Below are positions 10,744 through 20,078 of a stretch of DNA of 64,000 nucleotides, piece after piece. Position numbers and translations under genes: made by a program. The notes below the pieces were generated by a model. The model saw nothing but the letters and a program-made list of their open reading frames with translations, did no database searches and was not told the DNA's origin. Each line of letters opens with the position of its first letter. Position 1 is the stretch's first letter. The DNA comes from Gracilaria domingensis (Eukaryota > Rhodophyta > Florideophyceae > Gracilariales > Gracilariaceae): NCBI GenBank assembly GCA_022539475.1, contig VCMS01000001.1:496001-560000 (forward strand), read 5' to 3'.

Positions 10744-13521
10744 TCAACTATCTTCATCAAAATCCGATTCGAATGCCTCTCCATAGTTCCACAAATACGC
10801 ACGAGAGGCAATGCCCACTTCTTCAAACTGACGAAGCTCTTTGAAAGCCGCTCTTGAGGCACGATCGCGCTTTCTAATAATCCGTGCTAGTCCGGCCTTC
10901 AACATCTCTTCCCTGACACTCGAAGAGCCCACATGTGAGTCCGAACCACCAGCAGTCGACACTAAGATGTCACCAATAACTTTTGACGGCCCTTCCGTCG
11001 ATGAGGCGGAGACGTTCACTTCTTTTCCATATATCATCTCCCGCAGAAATTCTCCAGCAGGGATACCACACGGGTCGTCTTCCGCAGGTACAACCACATT
11101 AGCGAGTGCAACTTCGACCGCAATCGGAGCCGCAGTTGCAACGCCACCTACGGTGCCAAAACGTCGTATGTCTTTGATTGACACTCGATCTTCGTTTCCG
11201 TAGTCTAAGAAACGAACATCAATCTCGCCAGACTTGTGCACATAGCTGATACGCGCCCTGTACCATTCCTTATCTGCGCTGAACTTCGCCGCCACCACTT
11301 GTCCGGGTCGCAGTCCTGCAATTGGAGTGGCGGCCTGACTGTCAAGTGACATGGAACGCAGACCAGATTCAATCGATGCCAAGGCGGACTTACAAGTATC
11401 TCGATTCTGTACAAAAATACGTCCCCCAAACCCAATCTCACACACGACCCCAACAAAACTCTTCGCCTTGGACTGGTTCTGTTGCTCAGCGGTCAGATCG
11501 GAAGCGCTGTGTTCTACGTAGTCCTTCCATAATCCCTTCTTTCCATCTTTAGCACGCTTCTCTATACCGCTGTATAATCTTCCGGATGGATCTCTTGAAG
11601 GATCGAAAGATTCGTGAATGTAGCCATATCCATGCTCCAAAAGCAATGTAGAGACATCGGTTTTCTCTCCGGAGGGGCTTATGACATGCATGTTACCGAT
11701 GAAAGCACCTATTCTATCTACATTGCTGACATCGACTTCGACTTCTCTTTGCATGATATGATCGCGTGCAAAATCAATAGCTTCATCGCCGTGAGGTTCT
11801 CCAGCAGATTCGTCGGTGACTGAACCGTCAGGGGCAAATGATCTTCTTGTTGGCTGGGGGCATCTTACGGCTCTAAGTGCCAGAGTGATGAGCATGGACT
11901 CCGAAGGCAAGAATATTCGGAATCTCGACGCGGTAGAGACATATTCTACCAATCCTCGATATGGTCCATTTCGCTGCAGGCCGGACAAAACATCCCGAGA
12001 CCTTCGTTTGGCATCCTGGCCAGTTAGATTGTTAATCCTCCTAGTTATGTTCTGATTATCACCATGGACTCCCTTCTTTGCTTCCATGGCGGTCTTTTGA
12101 CGTTCTAGATATCCTTCATAGTTAGCAGCGCGCTCTTCTTCGGCGCGATGTCTGACTACCGCCAACAATCCAGCGGATATGAGAGGAAGAGCAACGTCTT
12201 GGTTTTTCTGGTCACCTTCACGGCCTACTGTGGCAAAGTACATAGTTTCCCTCCTTAGAGACTCCTCGGACGGAGCGCGACTGTACTCAATCTTCACAGT
12301 GACCCTTCGACCGATTAGCTTTCTCCGCAACGAATCACGGGCCTCAGTCGCAGGACCAACCGTTATGGTAGATTTTTCTCTGGCTCCACGCTCAAGCCGG
12401 TTCGCCCGAACAGATGCTAGGGAAATCCTGCGAAGCTTCCCGGTATTATCATCCCGGACGACGATCATGTCACCACTGACTACTTCGACACATCTCCCTG
12501 CGAACAACTCTGAGTTAACACTAGGTCGTTTGAATCCCTTCCAGACACCGACTTGGCGATCCATAGCCGAACGTTCAGCAGCCCTGAGAGCTGGAGCTCG
12601 TGAGGACAAGTCAATGCTCCAACTGACAGTCTTGGCAAAGCCTGCACGGAGAAGCTCTTCTCCAATATAAACCTTTGCATTGGGATCTTCAATTGTTGCG
12701 AAGAGCAGTCCGTTGCGATCCTCGCCCTCAACAGATACAACAACATCACGATTGAGAAGTCGAAGTTCTGTGAGGAATCGCGCGTTGACAGCGTATGGCA
12801 TGGGGACTGGCTGTGAAGACGGATTTTCGGGATCCGTTCTCCTGAAACCTGGGCATTGCACTCCAGAGAAACACAGCGTGAGAAGTCGATCTCCTAATTC
12901 GGATTCGGAAGCGCATGGGACGTTCTTCAGGAAAACCTTGATAGCGGAGCCGTTGGCAATGTATTCAACAACACCATGCAGTTGACGACCACGACACCAA
13001 TCCACAAATTGTGCACCTTCAACAACCTGAGTATCCGGACGCGGCACATGACGCGAGATCGGAGCGGCCACACCCGAATGCAAGCCAATGGAGTTGGCAC
13101 TGGCCTTGTCCTCCGCGGCTAGAAGGGCGTCGAATTCCGGTGAACAATCTTCGCTGTCGTTGAGTGGACGTCTTACACGCGCCATACCAGCAGAAACGAC
13201 GTCGAGATTAATGGAACCACCCTCGCCTAGGAAGACAGTTGCAAACACGCGATTAAGAGTCTGGACGCGATAGTCAATGCGGAAGGTGACTACCTTTCCA
13301 ATGAGCTTCTGGCGGAGATATTCACGACTTGCCCAAGCATACGGTTCATCCGAAACAGCGTCGCGGGAAAGAAGGGGTGCCTTGAGACTAGAGAGGGTGA
13401 GACGCATCTCCGGGGGCGGGCCGTGTACCGGGGCTTGTTGCTTCATGAGGAGAAGCGTATCCCCGGAAGGGGCACTCTTGACCAATCCGGAGAGAGGTGT
13501 GGGAGACGGAATTGCGACCAT
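10744..13521 (-). CDS. TSN: Tudor-SN / SND1 (staphylococcal-nuclease and Tudor protein)
   Basis: 925 residues, intronless, close to the family's usual ~900. Four tandem staphylococcal-nuclease-like domains (roughly residues 1-140, 165-320, 335-495 and 515-665) are followed by a Tudor domain around 730-790 (VVAAKFSADKEWYRARI, RFLDYGNED) that interrupts a partial fifth nuclease fold. Tudor-SN is a cytoplasmic RNA-binding protein linked to stress granules, mRNA stability and small-RNA silencing complexes. The Tudor aromatic cage (W/Y, F, YGN) is intact. The start ATG has a TATAAAGG about 170 bp upstream. This is a confident assignment. Confidence 0.95.
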   Translation of the reverse strand: MVAIPSPTPLSGLVKSAPSGDTLLLMKQQAPVHGPPPEMRLTLSSLKAPLLSRDAVSDEPYAWASREYLRQKLIGKVVTFRIDYRVQTLNRVFATVFLGEGGSINLDVVSAGMARVRRPLNDSEDCSPEFDALLAAEDKASANSIGLHSGVAAPISRHVPRPDTQVVEGAQFVDWCRGRQLHGVVEYIANGSAIKVFLKNVPCASESELGDRLLTLCFSGVQCPGFRRTDPENPSSQPVPMPYAVNARFLTELRLLNRDVVVSVEGEDRNGLLFATIEDPNAKVYIGEELLRAGFAKTVSWSIDLSSRAPALRAAERSAMDRQVGVWKGFKRPSVNSELFAGRCVEVVSGDMIVVRDDNTGKLRRISLASVRANRLERGAREKSTITVGPATEARDSLRRKLIGRRVTVKIEYSRAPSEESLRRETMYFATVGREGDQKNQDVALPLISAGLLAVVRHRAEEERAANYEGYLERQKTAMEAKKGVHGDNQNITRRINNLTGQDAKRRSRDVLSGLQRNGPYRGLVEYVSTASRFRIFLPSESMLITLALRAVRCPQPTRRSFAPDGSVTDESAGEPHGDEAIDFARDHIMQREVEVDVSNVDRIGAFIGNMHVISPSGEKTDVSTLLLEHGYGYIHESFDPSRDPSGRLYSGIEKRAKDGKKGLWKDYVEHSASDLTAEQQNQSKAKSFVGVVCEIGFGGRIFVQNRDTCKSALASIESGLRSMSLDSQAATPIAGLRPGQVVAAKFSADKEWYRARISYVHKSGEIDVRFLDYGNEDRVSIKDIRRFGTVGGVATAAPIAVEVALANVVVPAEDDPCGIPAGEFLREMIYGKEVNVSASSTEGPSKVIGDILVSTAGGSDSHVGSSSVREEMLKAGLARIIRKRDRASRAAFKELRQFEEVGIASRAYLWNYGEAFESDFDEDS

Positions 13522-14019
13522 AGTTTCAGAGTATCAAGTTTGAGCACAGATGAAGGAAGCTTGGGTTCAAATGAGTTTGATCCGCAACTGTTAGCAGACG
13601 ACGAGGCGAGAGTTCACGCACGGGGCTCGAAGACAATGGAAAGCACGGACTCTAATAAGGTGAACGAGCACACGCCTCAGTAAAGCGTGCAAACCTTTAT
13701 AGGAATGGAACGGGAAGAAATGATGATACGGGTGGAGGTTTGGTGTGCCAGTTATGAAAAGCCCCGCGGATCGCCGGGTTTCGCAGGGTGCAGTGGGTTA
13801 CCGTCGTACCTGTGTGACGTTGATTGACAGCGATCGCGGTGCCGAGTCGGTACCCCGATCCACGTCATCAAGTCCATGCACTCGCCGTCGTGTTAGCCAA
13901 TGGTGTCGCTCTACTGGGAGGGTTTCAGAAACTTTCTCGCAACGCGTGCCAACTACCATTGACAACGCGCCAAGTAGGCGCGCCACGCTGTTCGTCATCG
14001 CCGTGAATGCTCCCCCTCT
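13522..14019. other. Intergenic, Tudor-SN promoter region
   Basis: Lies between two minus-strand genes and holds the Tudor-SN TATA box. No gene is seen. Confidence 0.5.
13694..13701 (-). promoter_or_regulatory. TATA box of Tudor-SN
   Basis: TATAAAGG on the minus strand, about 173 bp upstream of the ATG. Confidence 0.6.
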
Positions 14020-15347
14020 TCACGTCTTATGGTGGCGGGAAGCGACGCCGTGACGTCGAGGTCGACCCAGCACCAGCGCTAGCAGCCCCCCGAATGTGTG
14101 TGATCTGTTTGCTTTGTGCGTTTGCTCCGCCGTGGCGCTTGGCAACTGGTCCACCCGCAGGTCCTTGAAGCTCGTCGGCCGCGTGAACCGTTTCGTTCTG
14201 CGCCTGTCGTCGCACGGTACCGACGACCGACGCACACGGCTTGAGTTTGCCCGCGCACGCAGTTTCGCTCCTGTACCTTCCTTCGCACCAGATCTTCCCT
14301 TTCTCCGGTCCGACCTTTTCTTCGGGTCTTCGTCCTCGTGCGTAATTCGCGTCTTGACTGATGGATCCTCGCTCTCTTCCTTAGAACCAGCCATCTTGAG
14401 TATCCGCGTTCGCATTAGATTCCCCGCGTCCAAGTCGCTGCCATCTCTTGCCAGCTTCAGGTCGTTACAAAGTCCGTTGCATCTGTGTTTCACAAAGAAT
14501 TCTTCCACTCCCATAAGCCCGAGATCTGTTGCCCCAAAGCCTGTGCCGCTCACTGAATGCACGCAAGGGTCCGTCAATACGTATCCATCCCCAGTGCGTA
14601 CTCCCTGAATATCGCTCACCATAATCGATCCGCCAGAATCAACCCACGTCCAGTGTGCAAACGCTCCTGGAAAATTCGCTCGCACTAGAGAATTATGGTC
14701 ACCGTCGTTATTTAGAAACTTTGTGAAACGCCCTTCTAAATACTCTTCAACTGTGCCAATCGCACCGTTATACAACACAGCATCTAACGAAAGCTTCTTA
14801 AATAAGTGGTGTAACACTGGAAATCTTTCTTGCGATATCTGATCCACAGTGCATTCCCGACTCACAATCATCTTCGCTGCTGGCAGAACATCAACATGCT
14901 TATTCGTTAGCGTACACCATTTCTTGAGCAGATTAGACGTCATCTCATGTTTTCGAACTGTGTTGTCTGCTTCAAGTTCGCAAAGACGAGTTCTGTCGCT
15001 TAGAGAACGCGACAAGTAGTTCCCAGTGGCCATTTGAAGCTTAACCACAACGGGCATGAGTCTTTTCAACCGCCCAGAATCCAAGCGCTCAAACATTTGT
15101 CCTTGGAACGCCAACCGCTGCCCCCCTGCTGAGAAAGGAAACACATCGAACTGAATAACAAGACTTGTATCTGTTGATTCGACCTCCGCTTCGCAGTATA
15201 GTTCGAATAATGGTTCTCGCAACGTCTGGTTATCATGCGGTACCCATCACAGATAATGTCTTTCTGAGTATGTGCTGAAGGAGGATCCTCATAAGCTGGA
15301 ATAATTTCGGAGGATGACATCCTGCCTACCGTACCAGTTGAGTACAT
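14020..15347 (-). CDS. Alpha-kinase (MHCK/eEF2K type) protein kinase
   Basis: Two exons, 15347-15244 and 15163-14020, give 415 residues. The downstream frame alone has no ATG; splicing a short exon starting MYSTG supplies one and keeps frame. The domain shows PFSAGGQR (glycine-rich N-lobe), VVVKLQ (catalytic lysine), LYNG, GTVEEYLEG, FAHWTW, VSDIQGV (metal/catalytic Asp), LTDP, ATDLGLMGVEEFF and the zinc module HRCNGLC. Alpha-kinases phosphorylate residues in helical contexts such as myosin tails and eEF2. Here the kinase fills the protein, followed by a basic Ser/Arg-rich tail of about 120 residues; no calmodulin-binding, ion-channel or WD40 partner domain is present. Substrate unknown. The kinase call is strong; the first exon is inferred. 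Confidence 0.88.
15164..15243 (-). other. Intron of alpha-kinase gene, phase 2
   Basis: 80 bp, GTACCG donor and ACAAG acceptor. It joins the ATG-containing frame ending ICDG to LVIQFDVFPFS. Inferred from frame and family alignment. Confidence 0.6.
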
Positions 15348-16310
15348 TTTGCTCGTTCTTGTCCCACGAAGGTACAGATATGGCTATGTACAGCTGCACG
15401 AGTGCCAAATCGACCCTAAGCCTCATCTGAAGTTGCGCAGGGTCCATGGCACAACATGGGAAGCTGTTGACTGCTAGATTACGCTCCCCGGAAACACCTA
15501 GCTTTTGGTTGAGATTGCTCTAGCCCACAAAACTTGGAGTCATCATAGCATCACATCCGCCCCTAACGTTTCGAAACGAACAGCCAGCTCGCTATGATGA
15601 CGAGCTGAAGTTATTAAATGGGGCCATCGAAATACGCCAGGTCAGAGTGCTGCTTGAAGTAATTGGATGGGGCCATACTTTCATTTGATATTTCCAAGGC
15701 GGTTTTGGATGGAAGGAAAGAGTATAAACAGAAGGCCCTGAGGCGGTAGCGACCGCACGCTTCGTAAGCCAAAGTGGCACAAGGCGTTTATCCCCGGGCT
15801 CGCTAATGCCCGATGGAAAGTTCTTGTTCCGAAGCCCAAGCCCATTGGGGAGCTACTTGTCCACAACCGAAGACACTTCTGCACGATAGCCCTTCATTGA
15901 TCTCATGAATGGCTAACTAGCGCTTCAGGGTAGGACTGACAAGTCATGGAGCTACCAGCGATGCAATATGCGGCAACTACGCACTCAGCGAGGAGGAATG
16001 TGCATCAATCTCGTTCAGGTCACAAAGTGATTAGCGAAATGTGAATTCATGCCAGGACCCGATTAATGACTCATATCGTCATGCGAGATGCGAAAAGGGG
16101 GATGAGAAAGGAATGCGTTAGTGGCTGAATTGGTTGCGTTAGGTGCTCTACAAAGGTAACGAGGTGATCAGCATTTCGTGAACAGTGGAATAGTATAAAG
16201 CAGTCGTCTATGTTCGCTTCCATTCACAAGCATCGTTGAAGAGTACGGAGTGGAGCGCAGGGAGATACTGCGTAGCGCGTGTGTTGGATTCTTTTCAAAG
16301 CGTGTGAAAG
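15348..16310. other. Intergenic, no gene seen
   Basis: Contains an imperfect ~21-bp direct repeat ending ATGGGGCCAT near 15620 and 15670. Short minus-strand frames here show no recognisable protein. Confidence 0.45.
16194..16200 (+). promoter_or_regulatory. TATA box
   Basis: TATAAAG 117 bp upstream of the ATG at 16311. Confidence 0.6.
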
Positions 16311-17559
16311 ATGCAAGCGTTATCGACTCGAGTACAGCGCCATGCCGTGCCATTGAAACCAGTAGATGTATCCGACAACTACGGCTTCAAGGCTGCGCTT
16401 TACGTCATCAATGCTCTTAGCAAACGAGCGGGGGAATCAGCGTACACGGAGCAGGAAGCACGAGTGAAAGTTGCCAATTTGATCCAGGACAGTGACGTGG
16501 AACGGCTCTCGTTGCTGCTACGTCAATGGTATTCGGAGGATTATGACGAAGCAGCACTGCATGCACTGGTGCCCAAGTTGGCAAATCTCATTCTTACTAA
16601 CGACGTTTCGAGATATGAGCAAAGAGCGCTGGTAAATGACATCGAGTGGAGCGCGTTGGCAACGGCTTTCAAGTGTTGCATTGCAGTGAAGTTGGTGAAG
16701 AGCGGGGCTAGGAAAGGAAACGGATGGAAGATTGCAGTACCAACTCCGCAGATATTTGGACAAGCAGCGACAAGAGAGGATGAGGACACACAATGTGTAT
16801 TCGTGGTTTGTCAGGTGATGAATGATGTTTCAAGGTACGTGGCACTAATTCCAAACAGCCAACCGATTTTCAAACCGGGACGCGCACTTGTAGCCAATAA
16901 GTCGGCGTACGAAGCGAGAGTTGGGACACAAAAAGGTAAGCTATTTCACAGTCAGTGATTCGTAGGTGTCGCAGCGACACTGGCGCATGAAAAGAAAACA
17001 CATGCGCCCCTCGGAGAAATGATTTATGAGGCTGACAAAGCTGTGGACATTGTCACTTTGTGGCACAGAAGAAACAGATTACGCAGGTGGAAGCAGTGAA
17101 GCAATGGAGGCAAGCGAGGCAAGCGAGGCAAAGAGCGAAAGCGGCGAGACGCCAGAGTATCACGCAAAGTCAATCAGAGCCGTGAGCAGAAAGGTTTCGT
17201 TCGACGACGAGAGCGGAACGAGCAGCGGCAGCAAGGCAGCGCCGCAGGCGGCAGTAATGAATAGCGCGAGCGGCGATGCGGGGGAGGAGGTGGGCACGGA
17301 GCCGGCGAGCAGCGAGGGAGGATCAGAGGCGGGCGATGCAAAGGCAGCGACGGCGTCGCTGGGAATGGACGAGCAGCTGATGGTGGACATGGAGGACTTC
17401 AAATTGCTGGGCGGGCATATCAAGGTGGCGGATGAAAGCACGGTGGCGAAGCTGGAGCCGCACGTGGGCGAGGGGTCGGTGATGTACGAGATGCGGGTGC
17501 TGTTCCAAAAGGCGTTCCCGGACGCGGTGCGCCGGAGCAACGTCAACTTCCTCAACTAG
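16311..17559 (+). CDS. Unidentified spliced gene, acidic C-terminus with KVSF motif
   Basis: Exon 1 (16311-16935, ending at GTAAGC) encodes about 208 residues, probably helical (LLRQWYSEDYDEAALHALVPKLANLIL; NGWKIAVPTP). The 3' part, ending at 17559, encodes an acidic, Ser/Glu/Ala-rich region and a conserved-looking end (MVDMEDFKLLGGHIKV; YEMRVLFQKAFPDAVRR). Between them all three frames are open over about 130 bp. One frame reads EADKAVDIVTLWHRRNR directly after exon 1, so at least two small introns seem needed; candidate acceptors are 16965, 16974 and 17040, then a second intron near 17087-17141. RKVSFDDE fits the PP1-docking RVxF consensus. No family is recognised. The gene is real; the middle splice pattern is unresolved. 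Confidence 0.6.
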
Positions 17560-17909
17560 CGTGGGCCGCTCTGCGGCGCGCGGACGGTCAGCGCCCGCCG
17601 CAGGCGGCGCCACAGACGGCGCCACAGACGAGGCGCCTGGCGGCGCATCCTATGATAAACGTACAGCATTCCATCTAAAAATATGGCGCGCGCGACGTCA
17701 GCGCGTGGCGCGCGCGTGGCGCGCCGCTGCCGCGCCGCCGCTGCCCACTCGAGTCGCACGTTACGTGTCGCGCTGCAGCCCTGCCCCTGCCCCCCCTTCT
17801 CCCTTTAATCGCTGCCGCCGCCCCCTGCGCGCCCGCCCGCCGCCCTCGGCTCCTCCCCCTCCCCGCCTTCCCGCACCCTGGCTGCGCGCGCTCAGCGCGG
17901 TGTACCTTC
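17560..17909. other. GC-rich promoter region of the 5-phosphatase
   Basis: CpG-dense (GGCGCC and CGCGCG runs), then a C-rich tract directly upstream of ATG 17910. No gene. Confidence 0.5.
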
Positions 17910-20078
17910 ATGCAGCCCTTCCGCATAGGCTTGGTCACCTGGAACGTGGGCGGAGCTCCTGCGCCCATCCCCGCCGCCACCCGACAGCTGCTAGCGTGCG
18001 CCAGCGAGAACCATGTCGTCGTCGTCGGCCTGCAGGAGGTCCCCGTCGGCCGCCGCGGCTGGAGTAAGCCGCTCCTCGAGGCGCTCGGTCCCGAGTGGCT
18101 GCATGTGGGCGGCGAGGCCTACGCCGGCATGCGTCTCAAGGTCTTTGTTCGGAAAGACAGAAGGGGGAGGCCAATCATGTCCGTCATCTCCACAGGCATG
18201 CGCGTGGGCGCCGGCGTAGCCGACCGTTGGCCGAACAAGGGCGCTGTCGCTGTCGGCATGCAATTCGGCAGCCACTGTCGCGTCGTCTTCATCGTTGCTC
18301 ATCTTGCTGCGAATGAAGAGCGCTTGCAAAGCCGCGAGGATGATTGGCGTCTTATTTTGCGCCGACTCGAGCGTGACGACCTTTTATCGCGCGGCGCGGA
18401 TAATGTCATTTCCGTGCCTCTGTTCCATCGCTACGAGCACGTCTTCGTGCTGGGAGACCTCAACTACCGCGTTGTTGCCCCTGGCTCCTCGAAGGAGCAG
18501 CGCGTCGAGTGGGTCAAGGAGATGGTTAACGCCCGCGACTGGCGCGCCTTGATCGCCGTCGATCAGCTCACCAAGGAACGGCTTGACGGCAACGTTTTTG
18601 CTGACTTCGAAGAGGCTGATATTACTTTTGCCCCCACATTCAAGATCAATCCGCAAACTGGCCAGTACAGCACGCATCGCATCCCGAGCTACTGCGACAG
18701 AATCCTGTGGCATTCTCTACCTGCTAGAGTTGAGCTGGTCAAGTGTCTACAATACCAAGCGCTCACTGATTTCAAAGAAAGCGATCACATTCCCGTGTAT
18801 GGAGCGTTTGAATTGCGCGTGCCGGCCTTACCTTCGCCGGCCGCGCCTATGCGACCACCACAGGGATACCGTATTGTGCTCGAGTTCATGTTAGTTCGTT
18901 TTATCAAGGGTGCACGCCCCTTCGTCAAGCGTGATTCTTTTGAGGATGCTCCTCATTCTATGCGTCGTATCACAACTCCGCATCGCTTGAAATCTGGCTC
19001 GTCTTCAAAGTCATTTCGTTATTCGAGGCTCCGTAATCTAATGGAACGCATCCCAGTCGACGAAAATGAAGACATTGTCGACGAAGAACAAGAAGAGGAC
19101 ATCGAAGATGTTGATGAAGATGTTGCTGAATCTTCATCTTCCTTATCATCCGAAGATCCTGACGACTTTTCACCTATAGAAGAGGTACCTGACGAAAGCC
19201 CTGATGAGGGATACGAATTCCAGTTCCAAGAATTTGTGCGTCAAGCAGGTTTTCGACACTTCGGAGACAAGTCATCCAGCGACAGCTACGGGTACAACAC
19301 AGATTTACTGCGAACGTCCCGAACTGGTGGTAGCAGGTCAGCTCCCTCCACTCCGTCAACATCGAATGACATGGCGCAACCTGGAACAGAAAACGAACAC
19401 CCTGCCACTCATTTGAAAATTCCAGGTGGCAGATTGCCGAAAGTTGACGCAGCCAGTGATGGCAAGAGCGACCGGGCCTGGGTTCCGAGTCCAGAGCCGC
19501 ACGCGAACAGCGGTCCAAGGAAGCGAGATTCTTTATCTCGTCAAGTATCTGAGAGTGTAGAGAGGCGAGGAATACCGAGTTCTGCTAGGAGGCCTCGACT
19601 CAATACTCTAAGAATGGAAGTGCATGGCCAAGGCCTTTTCTTGAAGCGAGATCGAATTTATAGTATTAGTATTCCCAGACGAAACTCTGGTTCCCGAGAA
19701 CGCATTGGAGATACACTGCCAGTCATTCCGCTGCAACCCGTTAAGAGCCTCGACGAACTGAAGTACCGGCATATTCTTCTTGAGTTTGCCAAGAAGAAGT
19801 CTCGCGTCGGAAAATCAGGAGTATTGCCTATGCGAGAGCTTTTGCCTTACGCTGGAGAGCTCTATGCTTTCGAAATGGCGCTAACTAAATATGGCCGTCC
19901 CGTGGCCACGGTTGAGGCCTGTGTACAGATGACAGTGAGCGACTCTGAGCTTTGGGTGGACGCTCGGGGTCGGGTGGTAAGAAATAGGAACGGAGACTCA
20001 ATCCGATCATATCATGGGGATCTGCCAGTCAGGAAAAGAACACACGCGCGCAGCAAACAGGACCCACGGTGGAGGTAG
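17910..20078 (+). CDS. Inositol polyphosphate 5-phosphatase
   Basis: 722 residues, intronless. Residues ~5-305 form the IPP5Pc catalytic domain: WNVGG at 11-15, GLQEV at 40-44 (metal Glu), GDLNYR near 181, FAPTFK, YSTHRIPSYCDRIL near 255-265, and SDHIPVY near 290 (catalytic His). The family removes the 5-phosphate from inositol phosphates and phosphoinositides such as PI(4,5)P2 at membranes. The remainder is a long acidic and Ser-rich linker (runs of Asp/Glu near 370-430) and a C-terminal globular segment (LKYRHILLEFAKKKSRVG; YAFEMALTKYG) that I do not recognise. No SAC1, SH2 or RhoGAP domain is visible. Catalytic call firm. Confidence 0.93.
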   Translation: MQPFRIGLVTWNVGGAPAPIPAATRQLLACASENHVVVVGLQEVPVGRRGWSKPLLEALGPEWLHVGGEAYAGMRLKVFVRKDRRGRPIMSVISTGMRVGAGVADRWPNKGAVAVGMQFGSHCRVVFIVAHLAANEERLQSREDDWRLILRRLERDDLLSRGADNVISVPLFHRYEHVFVLGDLNYRVVAPGSSKEQRVEWVKEMVNARDWRALIAVDQLTKERLDGNVFADFEEADITFAPTFKINPQTGQYSTHRIPSYCDRILWHSLPARVELVKCLQYQALTDFKESDHIPVYGAFELRVPALPSPAAPMRPPQGYRIVLEFMLVRFIKGARPFVKRDSFEDAPHSMRRITTPHRLKSGSSSKSFRYSRLRNLMERIPVDENEDIVDEEQEEDIEDVDEDVAESSSSLSSEDPDDFSPIEEVPDESPDEGYEFQFQEFVRQAGFRHFGDKSSSDSYGYNTDLLRTSRTGGSRSAPSTPSTSNDMAQPGTENEHPATHLKIPGGRLPKVDAASDGKSDRAWVPSPEPHANSGPRKRDSLSRQVSESVERRGIPSSARRPRLNTLRMEVHGQGLFLKRDRIYSISIPRRNSGSRERIGDTLPVIPLQPVKSLDELKYRHILLEFAKKKSRVGKSGVLPMRELLPYAGELYAFEMALTKYGRPVATVEACVQMTVSDSELWVDARGRVVRNRNGDSIRSYHGDLPVRKRTHARSKQDPRWR

